Origin: Pseudoglutamicibacter cumminsii
GTDB lineage: Bacteria > Actinomycetota > Actinomycetes > Actinomycetales > Micrococcaceae
Direction of reading: 5' to 3'
NCBI RefSeq assembly: GCF_003143995.1
Contig: NZ_QFWG01000001.1
Span: forward strand, 310,001-374,000
DNA: 64,000 nucleotides
Shown piece by piece: positions 49,061 to 57,403 of this stretch. The notes under the pieces were generated by a model that had not been told where the DNA came from, searched no databases, and saw nothing but the letters and a program-made list of their open reading frames with translations. The translations under genes and the position numbers were made by a program. Every line of letters starts with the position of its first letter. Positions within the stretch are counted from its first letter, which is position 1.

Positions 49061-49175
49061 AATTCTCCCTCTCTGTGAGGTCCTCAAAATCAGACCCGAA
49101 ACGGGTCTACATGAATTGCTTGCTAACGACATTACATAGGGGGTCGTTTCTAGTTAGCGGGAAAACGGCGTGTTT

Positions 49176-49207
49176 CGCTCACGGCGTGAGTTCGCTCGCT
49201 GTGAGCG
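49176..49207. promoter_or_regulatory. Two ClgR-type boxes upstream of clpP1P2
   Basis: CGCTCACGGCG (49176-49186) fits the core of the Corynebacterium ClgR consensus WNNWCGCYNANRGCGWWS on the plus strand. CGCTGTGAGCG (49197-49207) fits it on the minus strand as CGCTCACAGCG. Their starts are 21 bases apart, two helical turns. ClgR activates clpP operons in actinobacteria; the clgR gene is not in this window. Confidence 0.65.
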
Positions 49208-49242
49208 GACATCGAAGAGATATCGCCGAAGCCTTAATGCGG

Positions 49243-49277
49243 ATGTGGCCCCGCTAGATGATCTAGCGGGGCCACAT
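49243..49277 (-). terminator. Terminator after tig
   Basis: A perfect 17-bp dyad (49243-49259 with 49261-49277) around one central base, just past the tig stop on the minus strand. No T-tract follows. Confidence 0.75.
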
Positions 49278-49295
49278 GTAAGCCTTCAAGAAGAA

Positions 49296-50624
49296 TTAGT
49301 TCTCTTCGGTTGCTTCCTCAGAATCCTGTTCGCCTTCTGGGGTCACGAACGCTGCAAGGTCAACTTCCTTGCCGTCGGTGTCCTTGACCTTAGCGACTTC
49401 GAGGACCTTTGCGAGAGCCTTACGGCGGCGTACTTCACCGACGACCGACTCGATCTGGCCACCCTGGCCAAGCATCTGCATAAACTGCTGTGGGTCCATG
49501 CCGTACTGCTGCGAAGTCTGGAAGATGTACTCGAGCAGTTCGTTCTGCTCGACACTAATTTCCTCGGCTTCTGCGATCTTGTCGAGGACGATCTCGGCGC
49601 GGAAAGCCTTCTCGGTGTTCTCGCGAACTTCCTTGCGGTGCTCCTCGGTGTCGTGATCCTCGTCCTGGTTCGCACCGTTGAAGTGAGCCTCTACCTGCTC
49701 CTCGATGATGCCTTCTGGAAGAGCGACCTCGACCTTCTCCAGGAGAGCGTCGAGTGCCTTGTCGCGAGCTTCAACGCCCTGCTGGATAACGGCATCCTTC
49801 TCAGCGCCTTCACGCAGGGAAGCACGAAGCTCTTCGATCGTGTCAAACTCAGAAGCCAACTGCGCGAACTCGTCGTCAGCCTCTGGGAGCTCGCGCTCCT
49901 TGACCGCGGTCAGGGTGACCTTGACGGTTGCGTCCTCACCCGAGTGCTCGCCACCGGCAAGCTTGGTTTCGAACGCAGCGTCTTCATCAGCGGACAGGCC
50001 GATCAGTGCCTCGTCGATGCCTTCGAGCATCGTGCCGGAACCGATCTCGTAAGACAGGCCGGTTGCCTCGTCAACGGTCTCACCGTCGATGGAAGCGGTG
50101 ATGTCGATCGTCGTGAAGTCGCCATCCTTAGCCGGGCGGTCAACGGACTTGAGCGTGCCGAAGCGGCCGCGTAGCTCGTCGAGAGCCTTCTCAACGTCTT
50201 CGTCCGAGGCTTCGCGTGGCTCGACCGTGAGTTCGAGGCCCTCGTAGTCTGGCAGCTCGATCTCTGGGCGTGCCTCAACGGTGATGGTCAGGGAGACGTC
50301 AGCTTCTTTGTCAGCCTCGTTGAGGGACGGAGCCTGGTGAACTTCAACCTCAGGGCGTGCCAGAGGTACAACGCCAGTCTCACCGAGGGCCTGCTGGTAG
50401 TAGGAGTCCAGCTGGCTGTTGAGCGCGTTCTCTACAACGTATTCACGGCCTACACGCTGGTCGATCATCACTGCAGGAACCTTGCCGCGGCGGAAACCAG
50501 GAACCTGGATCTGCTTAGCAACTTCCTTGTAAGAGGCGTCCAGGGCCGGCTTGAAGTCGGCAAATGGGACCTCGATGTTCAGCTTGACCCGGGTGGGCGT
50601 CACACGCTCGAGCGAGGTTTTCAC
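49296..50624 (-). CDS. tig: Trigger factor
   Basis: A 442-residue ribosome-bound chaperone and prolyl isomerase. The ribosome-docking loop is [10 protein letters not shown], followed by the FKBP domain (about 155-235, with [18 protein letters not shown]) and the long helical C-terminal domain. The acidic tail [11 protein letters not shown] is usual. The start is the GTG at 50624 (M)[14 protein letters not shown]. It lies just upstream of clpP1-clpP2-clpX, the widespread tig-clpP-clpX order. Confidence 0.97.
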   Translation of the reverse strand: MKTSLERVTPTRVKLNIEVPFADFKPALDASYKEVAKQIQVPGFRRGKVPAVMIDQRVGREYVVENALNSQLDSYYQQALGETGVVPLARPEVEVHQAPSLNEADKEADVSLTITVEARPEIELPDYEGLELTVEPREASDEDVEKALDELRGRFGTLKSVDRPAKDGDFTTIDITASIDGETVDEATGLSYEIGSGTMLEGIDEALIGLSADEDAAFETKLAGGEHSGEDATVKVTLTAVKERELPEADDEFAQLASEFDTIEELRASLREGAEKDAVIQQGVEARDKALDALLEKVEVALPEGIIEEQVEAHFNGANQDEDHDTEEHRKEVRENTEKAFRAEIVLDKIAEAEEISVEQNELLEYIFQTSQQYGMDPQQFMQMLGQGGQIESVVGEVRRRKALAKVLEVAKVKDTDGKEVDLAAFVTPEGEQDSEEATEEN

Positions 50625-50670
50625 TATGCTGATGCTCCTGACGTCTAGTCAATTATGAAAGTGATTCAAG

Positions 50671-50708
50671 TAAGGCCCGCCGTCCGAAGAATCGGCTGGC
50701 GGGCCTTA
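50671..50708 (-). terminator. Terminator after tRNA-Pro
   Basis: An 11-bp outer stem (50671-50681 with 50698-50708) with a small inner hairpin, 17 bases past the tRNA 3' end on the minus strand. Confidence 0.75.
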
Positions 50709-50722
50709 CAAGATAGTGAAAG

Positions 50723-50798
<76 letters not shown>

Positions 50799-51022
50799 GA
50801 ACAGGCACCGATCTATCTAAGCACATCTCTGCGCCAAAACGAAATCGTACCCTATTCTCGATTGATCCTCGAAGTTGATGCTGTGGAGCGCTGCTCCCCT
50901 GTCCGCTTCAGGACCAGTGATCACTGTATACGACGATTTTGATTTTGCGAAATCCGCCGTTTCCTACCGTGTGTCTTGCTCTGACTGCACCCGAAATACA
51001 GCAGCGGAAGTGTGCAAAATTT

Positions 51023-51050
51023 TGGTGAACTCGCAGTCGCTGTTAGAGTG
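51023..51050 (+). promoter_or_regulatory. Possible promoter of tRNA-Gly
   Basis: TTGGTG (51023-51028) and TAGAGT (51045-51050) are 16 bases apart and 29 bases before the tRNA. Both elements are imperfect. The rest of the 281-base gap between the two tRNAs shows no gene. Confidence 0.35.
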
Positions 51051-51079
51051 GTTCAGGTCGCTTCACCGAGGCGAACGAT

Positions 51080-51150
51080 GCGGGTGTAGCTTAATGGTAA
51101 AGCCCTTGCCTTCCAAGCAAGTTACGCGAGTTCGATTCTCGTCACCCGCT
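51080..51150 (+). tRNA. tRNA-Gly (anticodon UCC)
   Basis: A 71-nt cloverleaf: acceptor GCGGGTG paired with CACCCGC, short D arm, anticodon stem CTTGC/GCAAG with loop CTTCCAA and anticodon TCC at 51112-51114, T loop TTCGATT. CCA is not encoded. Confidence 0.97.
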
Positions 51151-51158
51151 CTGGAATA

Positions 51159-51206
51159 AAAAGTATTCGCCCGGAACGCAAACAAGCGTTCCGGGCGAAT
51201 ACTTTT
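51159..51206. terminator. Strong bidirectional terminator after tRNA-Gly and rpiB
   Basis: A perfect 21-bp stem (51159-51179 with 51186-51206), loop AAACAA, with AAAA at one end and TTTT at the other so that it ends in a T-run on both strands. Confidence 0.9.
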
Positions 51207-51284
51207 AACTGCGGATACTTTTAGCTGCGGATCGTTTTACCCGCAGTCAGAAGCGTCTGACATCAGATCTGCAGTGCTCCATCG

Positions 51285-51758
51285 CTACATCTGAATTTCG
51301 CCGGTGGTTTCGTAGGTGCCGATCTTGCCGATACGGCGGACGTGACGCTCGTCGCCTGGGAAAGGCTCCGCGATGAACGTACGGATGAGTTCAGTAGCTT
51401 CCTCAACGGAATGCTGACGGCCACCAACAGCGACAACGTTCGCGTTGTTGTGTTCACGCGCAAGCTTCGCAGTCTCTTCGTTCCAGACGAGCGCCGCACG
51501 AATGCCTTTAACCTTGTTCGCCGCGATCTGCTCGCCGTTACCCGAGCCGCCCAATACGATCCCTAGCGACTCCACACCTTTCTCCCAGTCATCAGCCACA
51601 GCAACTGCAGCGTTGATGCAGAATCCTGGGTAGTCATCGAGCGGATCGTACTCCTGCGGACCGTGGTCAATGACTTCGTGACCGTCCTCCCCCAGAACCT
51701 TGATCAGGTGGTGGCTCAGTTCGAGTCCAGCGTGATCTGTAGCGATGTGGATGCGCAC
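51285..51758 (-). CDS. rpiB: Ribose-5-phosphate isomerase B
   Basis: Interconverts ribose 5-phosphate and ribulose 5-phosphate. The 157-residue product starts at the GTG at 51758 (M)RIHIATDHAGLELS, with GGAGGA four bases before it; the 22-codon upstream extension is unlike the family. It has the RpiB/LacAB pattern: ATDHAG, DYPGFC, the GGSGNGEQIAANKVKGIRAAL anion hole (at about 65-85) and EHNNANVVAVGGR. As in most actinobacteria, Ser replaces the catalytic Cys of E. coli RpiB in this loop. Confidence 0.95.
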   Translation of the reverse strand: MRIHIATDHAGLELSHHLIKVLGEDGHEVIDHGPQEYDPLDDYPGFCINAAVAVADDWEKGVESLGIVLGGSGNGEQIAANKVKGIRAALVWNEETAKLAREHNNANVVAVGGRQHSVEEATELIRTFIAEPFPGDERHVRRIGKIGTYETTGEIQM

Positions 51759-51946
51759 AATTCCTCCATGGCAACGTGTTCGATAGTCTCCACGGTTTAT
51801 TCTAGGCAAGAAACACGTCTTCACACCTGGTCAGAATGCACCTCGAGTGGGAAACTGTTCAAAGATGCCTTGAGATCAGATGCATTGAGATCATGAGTCT
51901 GCGTGGTCAAAGCGCTGAAAGAATCAAACATTAGAGGAGAAAAGCT

Positions 51947-54544
51947 GTGCCCGGAATTAATCTCACCCGCGACGAAGCGATGGAACGCTCACGTCAGCTA
52001 GTGGCCCAGACCTCGCACATTCACCTTGATCTCACAACCGGTAGCGAAACCTTCCGCACTAAAGCCACCATCACATTCCGGGCGAAGCCGGGTGCTACCT
52101 CGTTTATCGATGCGATCACCGAGCGCATCCACTCCATCAACCTCAACGGTCAGCAGCTCGACCCGGCCACGCACGCAGACGAATTCCGCATTCAGCTTCC
52201 TGGCCTGAAGTCTGAGAACGTGTTGGAGATCGACGCGGATTTCCGTTACTCCTCTACCGGTGAAGGCCTCCACCGTTTCGTCGACCCAGTCGATGGCGAG
52301 GTCTACCTTTACACCCAGTTCGAAGTGCTAGACGCCCGCCGCGTCTTCCCTACCTTCGAACAGCCTGACCTCAAACAAGCCTTCAGCTTCACAGTCGACG
52401 CTCCAGCGCACTGGACTGTCATTTCCAACCAACCAGCCCCGAAGCCTCAGCCGCTACCGGCTGAACACGCCGCAGAAACCGACACCGACGTCGCGCGCTG
52501 GGTCTTCCCACCCACGCCACGCATCTCTTCCTACATCACGGCGATCGTCGCCGGGCCTTATGAAGGCACCACCGACGTCTATAGGGCCGAAGACGGGCGT
52601 ACCGTTCCGCTTGGCGTGTACTCCCGCGCATCGCTCGCGAAATACGTGGATGCCGATAACCTCTTCGCAACCACGAAGGACGGTTTCAAGTTCTTCGAAG
52701 AACAGTTCGGCACCCCGTACCCGTTCACCAAATACGATCAGATTTTCGTGCCAGACTTCAATGCTGGTGCCATGGAGAACGCCGGTTGCGTCACGATCCT
52801 CGAAGACTATGTGTTCCGTTCCAAGGTCACCGGTGCGCTGAGGGAACGCCGGGACATCACCGTCCTCCACGAGCTAGCTCACATGTGGTTCGGGGACCTC
52901 GTGACGATGCGCTGGTGGGATGACCTGTGGCTCAACGAATCCTTCGCAGAGTTCATGTCGCATCTGTGCGCTGTTGAAACCGGAGTGTCCCCGCATGCGT
53001 GGACGACCTTCGCCGCCTCGGAGAAGACGTGGGCATACGCTCAAGATCAGTTGCCGACTACCCACCCGATCACCGCTGACATGGTGGATCTCGATGCGGT
53101 CAACGCGAATTTCGACGGCATCACTTACGCAAAGGGCGCCGCAGTTCTACGGCAGCTCGTGGCCTGGGTTGGTCAGGAATCCTTCATGGAGGGTGTACGC
53201 GGTTACCTCGCGGAAAACGCGTGGGGCAACGCTGAGCTCAAGGACCTTCTTGGTCACCTCGAGAAAGCTTCTGGCCGTGACCTGAGTGGCTGGTCCCAGC
53301 AATGGTTGGAGACGTGCGGGGTCAACACCCTCAGCGTGGATTATGACATCGATGAAGACGGCTACCTTACTGACTTCACCGTGACACAAACCGCCTGCGA
53401 CGAGCATCCGCACCTGCGCAAGCAACACATCAAGGTCGCTTTCTACACATTCGACGGGTCGAATAAGCTCGATCGCGACCTGGTCCTCGACGTCGATATC
53501 GACGGCGAGACAACGGTCGTCGACCAAGCCCAGCGAGTGCCAACGCCGGACCTTGTTCTGTTGAACCATGGCGACCTGGGCTTCGCGAAAATCAGGTTGG
53601 ACTCGACTTCGCTCGAAACCGTTATCCAGCACTTGTCTGGTTTGGAAGATCCGCTCGACCGAGTTGTTGTGTGGTCAGCCCTATGGGACGCAACCCGCGA
53701 TGGCGTGCTCCCGGCTACCACGTTCGTCGACACCGTCTTGACGCACCTCCCGGCAGAAACCGACGCTACCCTTGCCAACCTCTTGCTTCGCCAGCTTGAG
53801 TATGCACTCAAGCACTACGTGCGCCCAGCGAAAGCAGAAACAATGCTTCAACGTGCTGGCAACGTCTTGTGGGGCGCCGCCCAAGAAGCCGCGAGCGGAA
53901 GCGACATGCAATTCCAGCTCGTCAACGTATTCGCTCGCCTAGCTAACAGCGATGTTCAGCTCGGCATTATTGAAGACCTCCGGAGCGGCGAAACCTCGCT
54001 ATCGGGTCTCGAGATCGATCAAGACCTTTCGTGGAATCTACTGATCTCGCTCGCAGCTGGTGGGCGCATCGGCGAAGCAGAAATCGACGCCGAGCACGCG
54101 AAAGACACCTCCGCTAACGGCGCGATCAGCGCACACACCGCCAAGGCCGCGCTACCAACGCGAGAGGCCAAGCAGGAAGCGTGGGATGCGATGGTCAACG
54201 AGCAATCGCTCACGAACACCCTGCAACGCGCTGTGATTCAGGGCTTCAACCGTTGCCAGGACGAGCAGCTCTTGGCTCCATACGCAGAGCTTTACTTCGA
54301 GAATCTTGCATCGATGTGGGACGAAGCCAGCTACGAGATGTCCCAGCGTCTCGTAACAGGCCTTTACCCGTACTTCGTGGCGACTACCGAAACCGTCGAG
54401 GCTACAACCCACGCGATCGAAACCCTCGCAGCTGACAAGCCAGGGCTCAAGCGACCTCTTCTCGAAGCCCGGGACGGACTCGAGCGCATCATTGCCGCGC
54501 GCAAAGCTGACGAGGCCGCAAACCCAGCAAAGGCAACGTCCTGA
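51947..54544 (+). CDS. pepN: Aminopeptidase N (M1 family)
   Basis: An 865-residue zinc aminopeptidase. The substrate-binding GAMENAG lies near residue 275, the zinc motif HELAHMWFGD starts at about residue 308, and the third ligand Glu is in WLNESFAEF. The large ERAP1-like C-terminal domain is complete. The start is a GTG at 51947 behind GAGGAG. No signal peptide, so it is cytoplasmic. It is followed by osmC-like and glbO genes, an order close to the mycobacterial Rv2467-Rv2470 region. Confidence 0.97.
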   Translation: MPGINLTRDEAMERSRQLVAQTSHIHLDLTTGSETFRTKATITFRAKPGATSFIDAITERIHSINLNGQQLDPATHADEFRIQLPGLKSENVLEIDADFRYSSTGEGLHRFVDPVDGEVYLYTQFEVLDARRVFPTFEQPDLKQAFSFTVDAPAHWTVISNQPAPKPQPLPAEHAAETDTDVARWVFPPTPRISSYITAIVAGPYEGTTDVYRAEDGRTVPLGVYSRASLAKYVDADNLFATTKDGFKFFEEQFGTPYPFTKYDQIFVPDFNAGAMENAGCVTILEDYVFRSKVTGALRERRDITVLHELAHMWFGDLVTMRWWDDLWLNESFAEFMSHLCAVETGVSPHAWTTFAASEKTWAYAQDQLPTTHPITADMVDLDAVNANFDGITYAKGAAVLRQLVAWVGQESFMEGVRGYLAENAWGNAELKDLLGHLEKASGRDLSGWSQQWLETCGVNTLSVDYDIDEDGYLTDFTVTQTACDEHPHLRKQHIKVAFYTFDGSNKLDRDLVLDVDIDGETTVVDQAQRVPTPDLVLLNHGDLGFAKIRLDSTSLETVIQHLSGLEDPLDRVVVWSALWDATRDGVLPATTFVDTVLTHLPAETDATLANLLLRQLEYALKHYVRPAKAETMLQRAGNVLWGAAQEAASGSDMQFQLVNVFARLANSDVQLGIIEDLRSGETSLSGLEIDQDLSWNLLISLAAGGRIGEAEIDAEHAKDTSANGAISAHTAKAALPTREAKQEAWDAMVNEQSLTNTLQRAVIQGFNRCQDEQLLAPYAELYFENLASMWDEASYEMSQRLVTGLYPYFVATTETVEATTHAIETLAADKPGLKRPLLEARDGLERIIAARKADEAANPAKATS

Positions 54545-55083
54545 GGCCGCATATTTTCCGTGTAAGCGTTTCGTGGGAGGTCGGCGACGGTGAGCCGACC
54601 ACCTCCCTGCGCGCTTTCCCGCGTGATTCGGTAGCGACCACCCCGGGGATCGGGGCGCAAACCAGTTCCCCACCGAATACTCGCGTGGGACTCGAGGTAT
54701 CAGCCGCCAAAGCCTTCTTCGGGGACCCCAGCAAGTGGAATCCCGAGACGCTCTTGCTTGCCGCGCTCGGTCAATGCCACCTGCTGTCATTCCTGCGTGC
54801 CGCAGGCGTCCGAGGGTACGAAGTTGCGCAAGCCACTATCGATGTCAGCGGCGAGCTAACGCTCTCCTCCGACGGGTCAGGCCACTTTACGTTCATCGAG
54901 ATACAGCCTTCAAGTAGCATTTCAGGGCTGGATCCAGAAGCCCACGCGGAAACCTACTCCGAGCTTCACGAGCAAGCGCATACCTGGTGCTTCATTGCCA
55001 ACAGCATCTCGTGCGAGATCGCTGTCCATCCCGATACCGGCGTCGAGTGCGCGAACTCTGAAGACGCTGACGCCACCACTTGA
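54541..55083 (+). CDS. OsmC family peroxiredoxin-like protein with a probable CTG start
   Basis: A 180-residue OsmC/Ohr-fold protein. The two redox Cys are in GQCHLLSFL and HTWCFIANS, and FFGDPSKWNPETLL is the family core. The first standard start in frame is the GTG at 54685. The 48 codons before it are open and clearly OsmC-like: they give HIFRVSVSWEV, then DGEPTTSLRAFPRDS. No ATG, GTG or TTG exists between that region and the stop at 54508-54510. The CTG at 54541 overlaps the pepN stop as CTGA and has AAAGG seven bases upstream, so it is the most likely start. Confidence 0.8.
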   Translation: MRPHIFRVSVSWEVGDGEPTTSLRAFPRDSVATTPGIGAQTSSPPNTRVGLEVSAAKAFFGDPSKWNPETLLLAALGQCHLLSFLRAAGVRGYEVAQATIDVSGELTLSSDGSGHFTFIEIQPSSSISGLDPEAHAETYSELHEQAHTWCFIANSISCEIAVHPDTGVECANSEDADATT

Positions 55084-55095
55084 GAGAATGCAGTT

Positions 55096-55575
55096 ATGCA
55101 GATGAACGAAAAACCTACCCCTGGCGTTGAACAGCGAGAATTCAAAGGCGCAATTCCATTGGGAAACGTGCGCCCAGCGAGCCTCAACAGCACCGAAGCC
55201 ATGGTCGGTAGCGTGTATCACCAGCTCGGGGAACAAAAATTCGTGGACCTCGTGGCGGCCTTCTATCGTGGGGTCGCACAAGACGACGTCCTCAGGGCCG
55301 AATACCCTGAAGAAGACTTAGGACCAGCAGAAATCCGTTTGCGGATGTTCCTGATCCAGTACTTCGGCGGCCCGAGCACCTACTCGGAACACCGCGGCCA
55401 CCCGCGACTTCGTGCCCGCCACTTCGCGTTCAAGGTCAACCGAGACACCCGCGATCGCTGGCTCAAGCACATGCGAGCCGCGATGGATGAAGTTTCTTTA
55501 CCGCCCGCTATCGATGCGTTGATGTGGGACTATTTTGAGCGCGCTGCCACCGCGATGCTCAACACCGCCGATTAG
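55096..55575 (+). CDS. glbO: Group II truncated hemoglobin (GlbO/trHbO)
   Basis: A 159-residue globin with the 2-on-2 fold of trHbO. The proximal His is in PRLRARHFAFKV, the FFGGP-like turn appears as YFGGPSTYSEHRGHP, and the distal-side Tyr is in AAFYRGVAQDD. Trp in HMRAAMDE...LMWDYF matches the family. Actinobacterial GlbO binds oxygen tightly and is linked to peroxide and respiration. It follows the osmC-like gene by 12 bases and overlaps the opposing gene's stop by 4 bases. Confidence 0.95.
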   Translation: MQMNEKPTPGVEQREFKGAIPLGNVRPASLNSTEAMVGSVYHQLGEQKFVDLVAAFYRGVAQDDVLRAEYPEEDLGPAEIRLRMFLIQYFGGPSTYSEHRGHPRLRARHFAFKVNRDTRDRWLKHMRAAMDEVSLPPAIDALMWDYFERAATAMLNTAD

Positions 55576-56252
55576 CTCAACCCAGCACGGTAGAGAAGAG
55601 TTCCGCCGTGGCACGACAACCGACGCCACATCCCCGAGGTGAAGACGCGCGAACGCTGGCCCTGCGCCACAAACCCTAACGCCTGGGCGGTAAACGCCGC
55701 CCCCGCAAGCATGGGAGCCAGATGATCATCCTGCGGAACCACACCTAACTCGCCCAACGTCTGACCCCACACAGCATTCCGTGCCTGCACGACAACCGGC
55801 TGGCCAGGATGATCAGGCAACGAATCATTCACGATCCGGGCAACCTCAGCCCCCGCGTCGTACACCGCATCATCAACGACCGTGCCGCCAGGTTCCCACT
55901 GCGCCTGCAACGGAACCAGCGACGTCCAAGGAGCGTTCACACGCTGTGGCGGAACCCGCAATTGACCCCGCCCCGCATTCACGGCCCTAGGCATACGGTC
56001 ACGCAACTCAGCCAACGGGACCACAACATCGAGCAACTCAGTCTGCTGCGTCAACCGCACACCACGCTGCGCGATGATGACCGGCGCCGGGTCCGTCAAC
56101 ATCAGCGGGAACGAGAACGCCGTATGCAGCGCAGCCACCCGCCCACGAGCAACAATCCGGCACACGCCGTCGCGGATACCTGCCGACCTCTTGAGAAAGG
56201 TATCAACATCGTGAAGGTCGGTCGCATCAGACAAAATCAAACTATTGGCCAC
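55572..56252 (-). CDS. Conserved protein of unknown function
   Basis: I do not recognise this family. From the GTG at 56252 (M)ANSLILSDATDLHDV it has 226 residues, with AGGAGG very close upstream; the exact start is uncertain. No membrane segment or nucleotide motif is visible. Features are a two-part structure (a LILSD opening domain, then an Ala/Val-rich helical half), WTSLVPLQAQWEP in the middle, and VFTSGMWRRLSCHGGTLLYR at the C-terminus. It overlaps the glbO stop by 4 bases tail to tail and diverges from tesB. It seems to be a conserved actinobacterial protein, not a spurious frame. Confidence 0.75.
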   Translation of the reverse strand: MANSLILSDATDLHDVDTFLKRSAGIRDGVCRIVARGRVAALHTAFSFPLMLTDPAPVIIAQRGVRLTQQTELLDVVVPLAELRDRMPRAVNAGRGQLRVPPQRVNAPWTSLVPLQAQWEPGGTVVDDAVYDAGAEVARIVNDSLPDHPGQPVVVQARNAVWGQTLGELGVVPQDDHLAPMLAGAAFTAQALGFVAQGQRSRVFTSGMWRRLSCHGGTLLYRAGLS

Positions 56253-56372
56253 CCTCCTAGTGTGCCAGGGGCGTCGGACACACACTGTGCCAGGGGCCGT
56301 GAACACTCAGCTTCCAGCTATGATCTGAACAACAGCTTTCATCAAGACCACCACTATGGAGGGTCATACTTC

Positions 56373-57266
56373 ATGACATCGCCAACTGATGTGCTCAAGA
56401 ACCTTCTGGACCTCACCGAACCTGGCGCCCAGACGCACGAAATTATCTCAGTGGGACACACACCTAAAGTGGGGCCGGCCCGTGTTTACGGCGGTCAGGT
56501 TTTAGGTCAGGCTGTTGTCGCGGCGCAGCGTACCGTTGCCGATGACCGGCCAATCCATTCGCTGCATGGCTACTTCCTGCGCCCAGGCGATCCCCAGAAG
56601 CCCATCACTTACGGCGTTGCCGAGCTGCGTGACGGCCGTTCATTCAGCGCGCGTCGAGTCAACGCGTATCAGGATGGTAAGCCGATCCTTTCGATGTCGG
56701 CCTCTTTCCAGACTCCGGGGTCCGGGCCTTTGTTCCAGGACACGATGCCCGAGGGCGTTCCAGCTCCTGAGGACGTCCCTACGTTGGATGAGGAGCTCGC
56801 ACATATCGACCATCCGTTGAAGGACATGGTTACTAAGTACCGGCCTTTCGACCTCCGGTATCCGGGCGGTTCTTTGTATGTTCAACCAGCTGAGCCTCCG
56901 GAGCGCCATCTGGTCTGGATGAAGACTCGCGCGGATCTTCCTGATGATCCGCTCCTGCATCGGGCGGCGTTGGCGTTCGCTTCCGACTTCACGCAGGTTG
57001 AGACGGCGCTGCGCCGCATGGGTGTTTCATGGGTTGGTCTCGACCGACTTGGAGCTTCGTACGCGAGCCTGGACCATTCGATGTGGTGGCATCGTGACGC
57101 ACGTGTGGATGAGTGGTTGCTGTTCGACCATCACGCTACGACTGCGCAGGATGGCCGTAGTCTGATCCGTTCTTCTATTTTCAACCGCGAGGGCCAGTTG
57201 GTCGCGTCGGTTGTTCAGGAGGCCATGATTCGTTTGCCTGAAGATCAGGAATATCCTCTGGCTTAG
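56373..57266 (+). CDS. tesB: Acyl-CoA thioesterase II
   Basis: A 297-residue double-hotdog thioesterase that hydrolyses medium and long acyl-CoAs. Family segments are RVYGGQVLGQAVVAAQRTV, SLHGYFLRPGDPQKPI, the GRSFSARRV strand and the C-terminal SLDHSMWWHRD with catalytic Asp. The ATG at 56373 with GGAGGG upstream gives MTSPTDVLKNLLDL; the open frame extends much further upstream but as antisense of the unknown gene. It ends at a terminator facing ettA. Confidence 0.95.
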   Translation: MTSPTDVLKNLLDLTEPGAQTHEIISVGHTPKVGPARVYGGQVLGQAVVAAQRTVADDRPIHSLHGYFLRPGDPQKPITYGVAELRDGRSFSARRVNAYQDGKPILSMSASFQTPGSGPLFQDTMPEGVPAPEDVPTLDEELAHIDHPLKDMVTKYRPFDLRYPGGSLYVQPAEPPERHLVWMKTRADLPDDPLLHRAALAFASDFTQVETALRRMGVSWVGLDRLGASYASLDHSMWWHRDARVDEWLLFDHHATTAQDGRSLIRSSIFNREGQLVASVVQEAMIRLPEDQEYPLA

Positions 57267-57332
57267 CGAATATCCGCTGACCTAGCCACAACGAATATGT
57301 TGCAGGCTTCTTCGCAAGACAATTATTAACGT

Positions 57333-57366
57333 TGGCGGGCCCACACCGTGAAGTGTGGGCCCGCCA
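57333..57366. terminator. Bidirectional terminator between tesB and ettA
   Basis: A perfect 14-bp stem (57333-57346 with 57353-57366), loop CGTGAA, between converging genes. Confidence 0.8.
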
Positions 57367-57403
57367 GTGTTTATGGTTTCGCGGACGTTAGCCGCGGAGC
57401 GTG

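Noticed and set aside
51201-51232. Two 16-bp direct repeats (ACTTTTA-CTGCGGAT type) after the tRNA-Gly terminator
   Set aside because: Only two imperfect copies next to a hairpin; no sign of an attachment site or mobile element despite the tRNA nearby.
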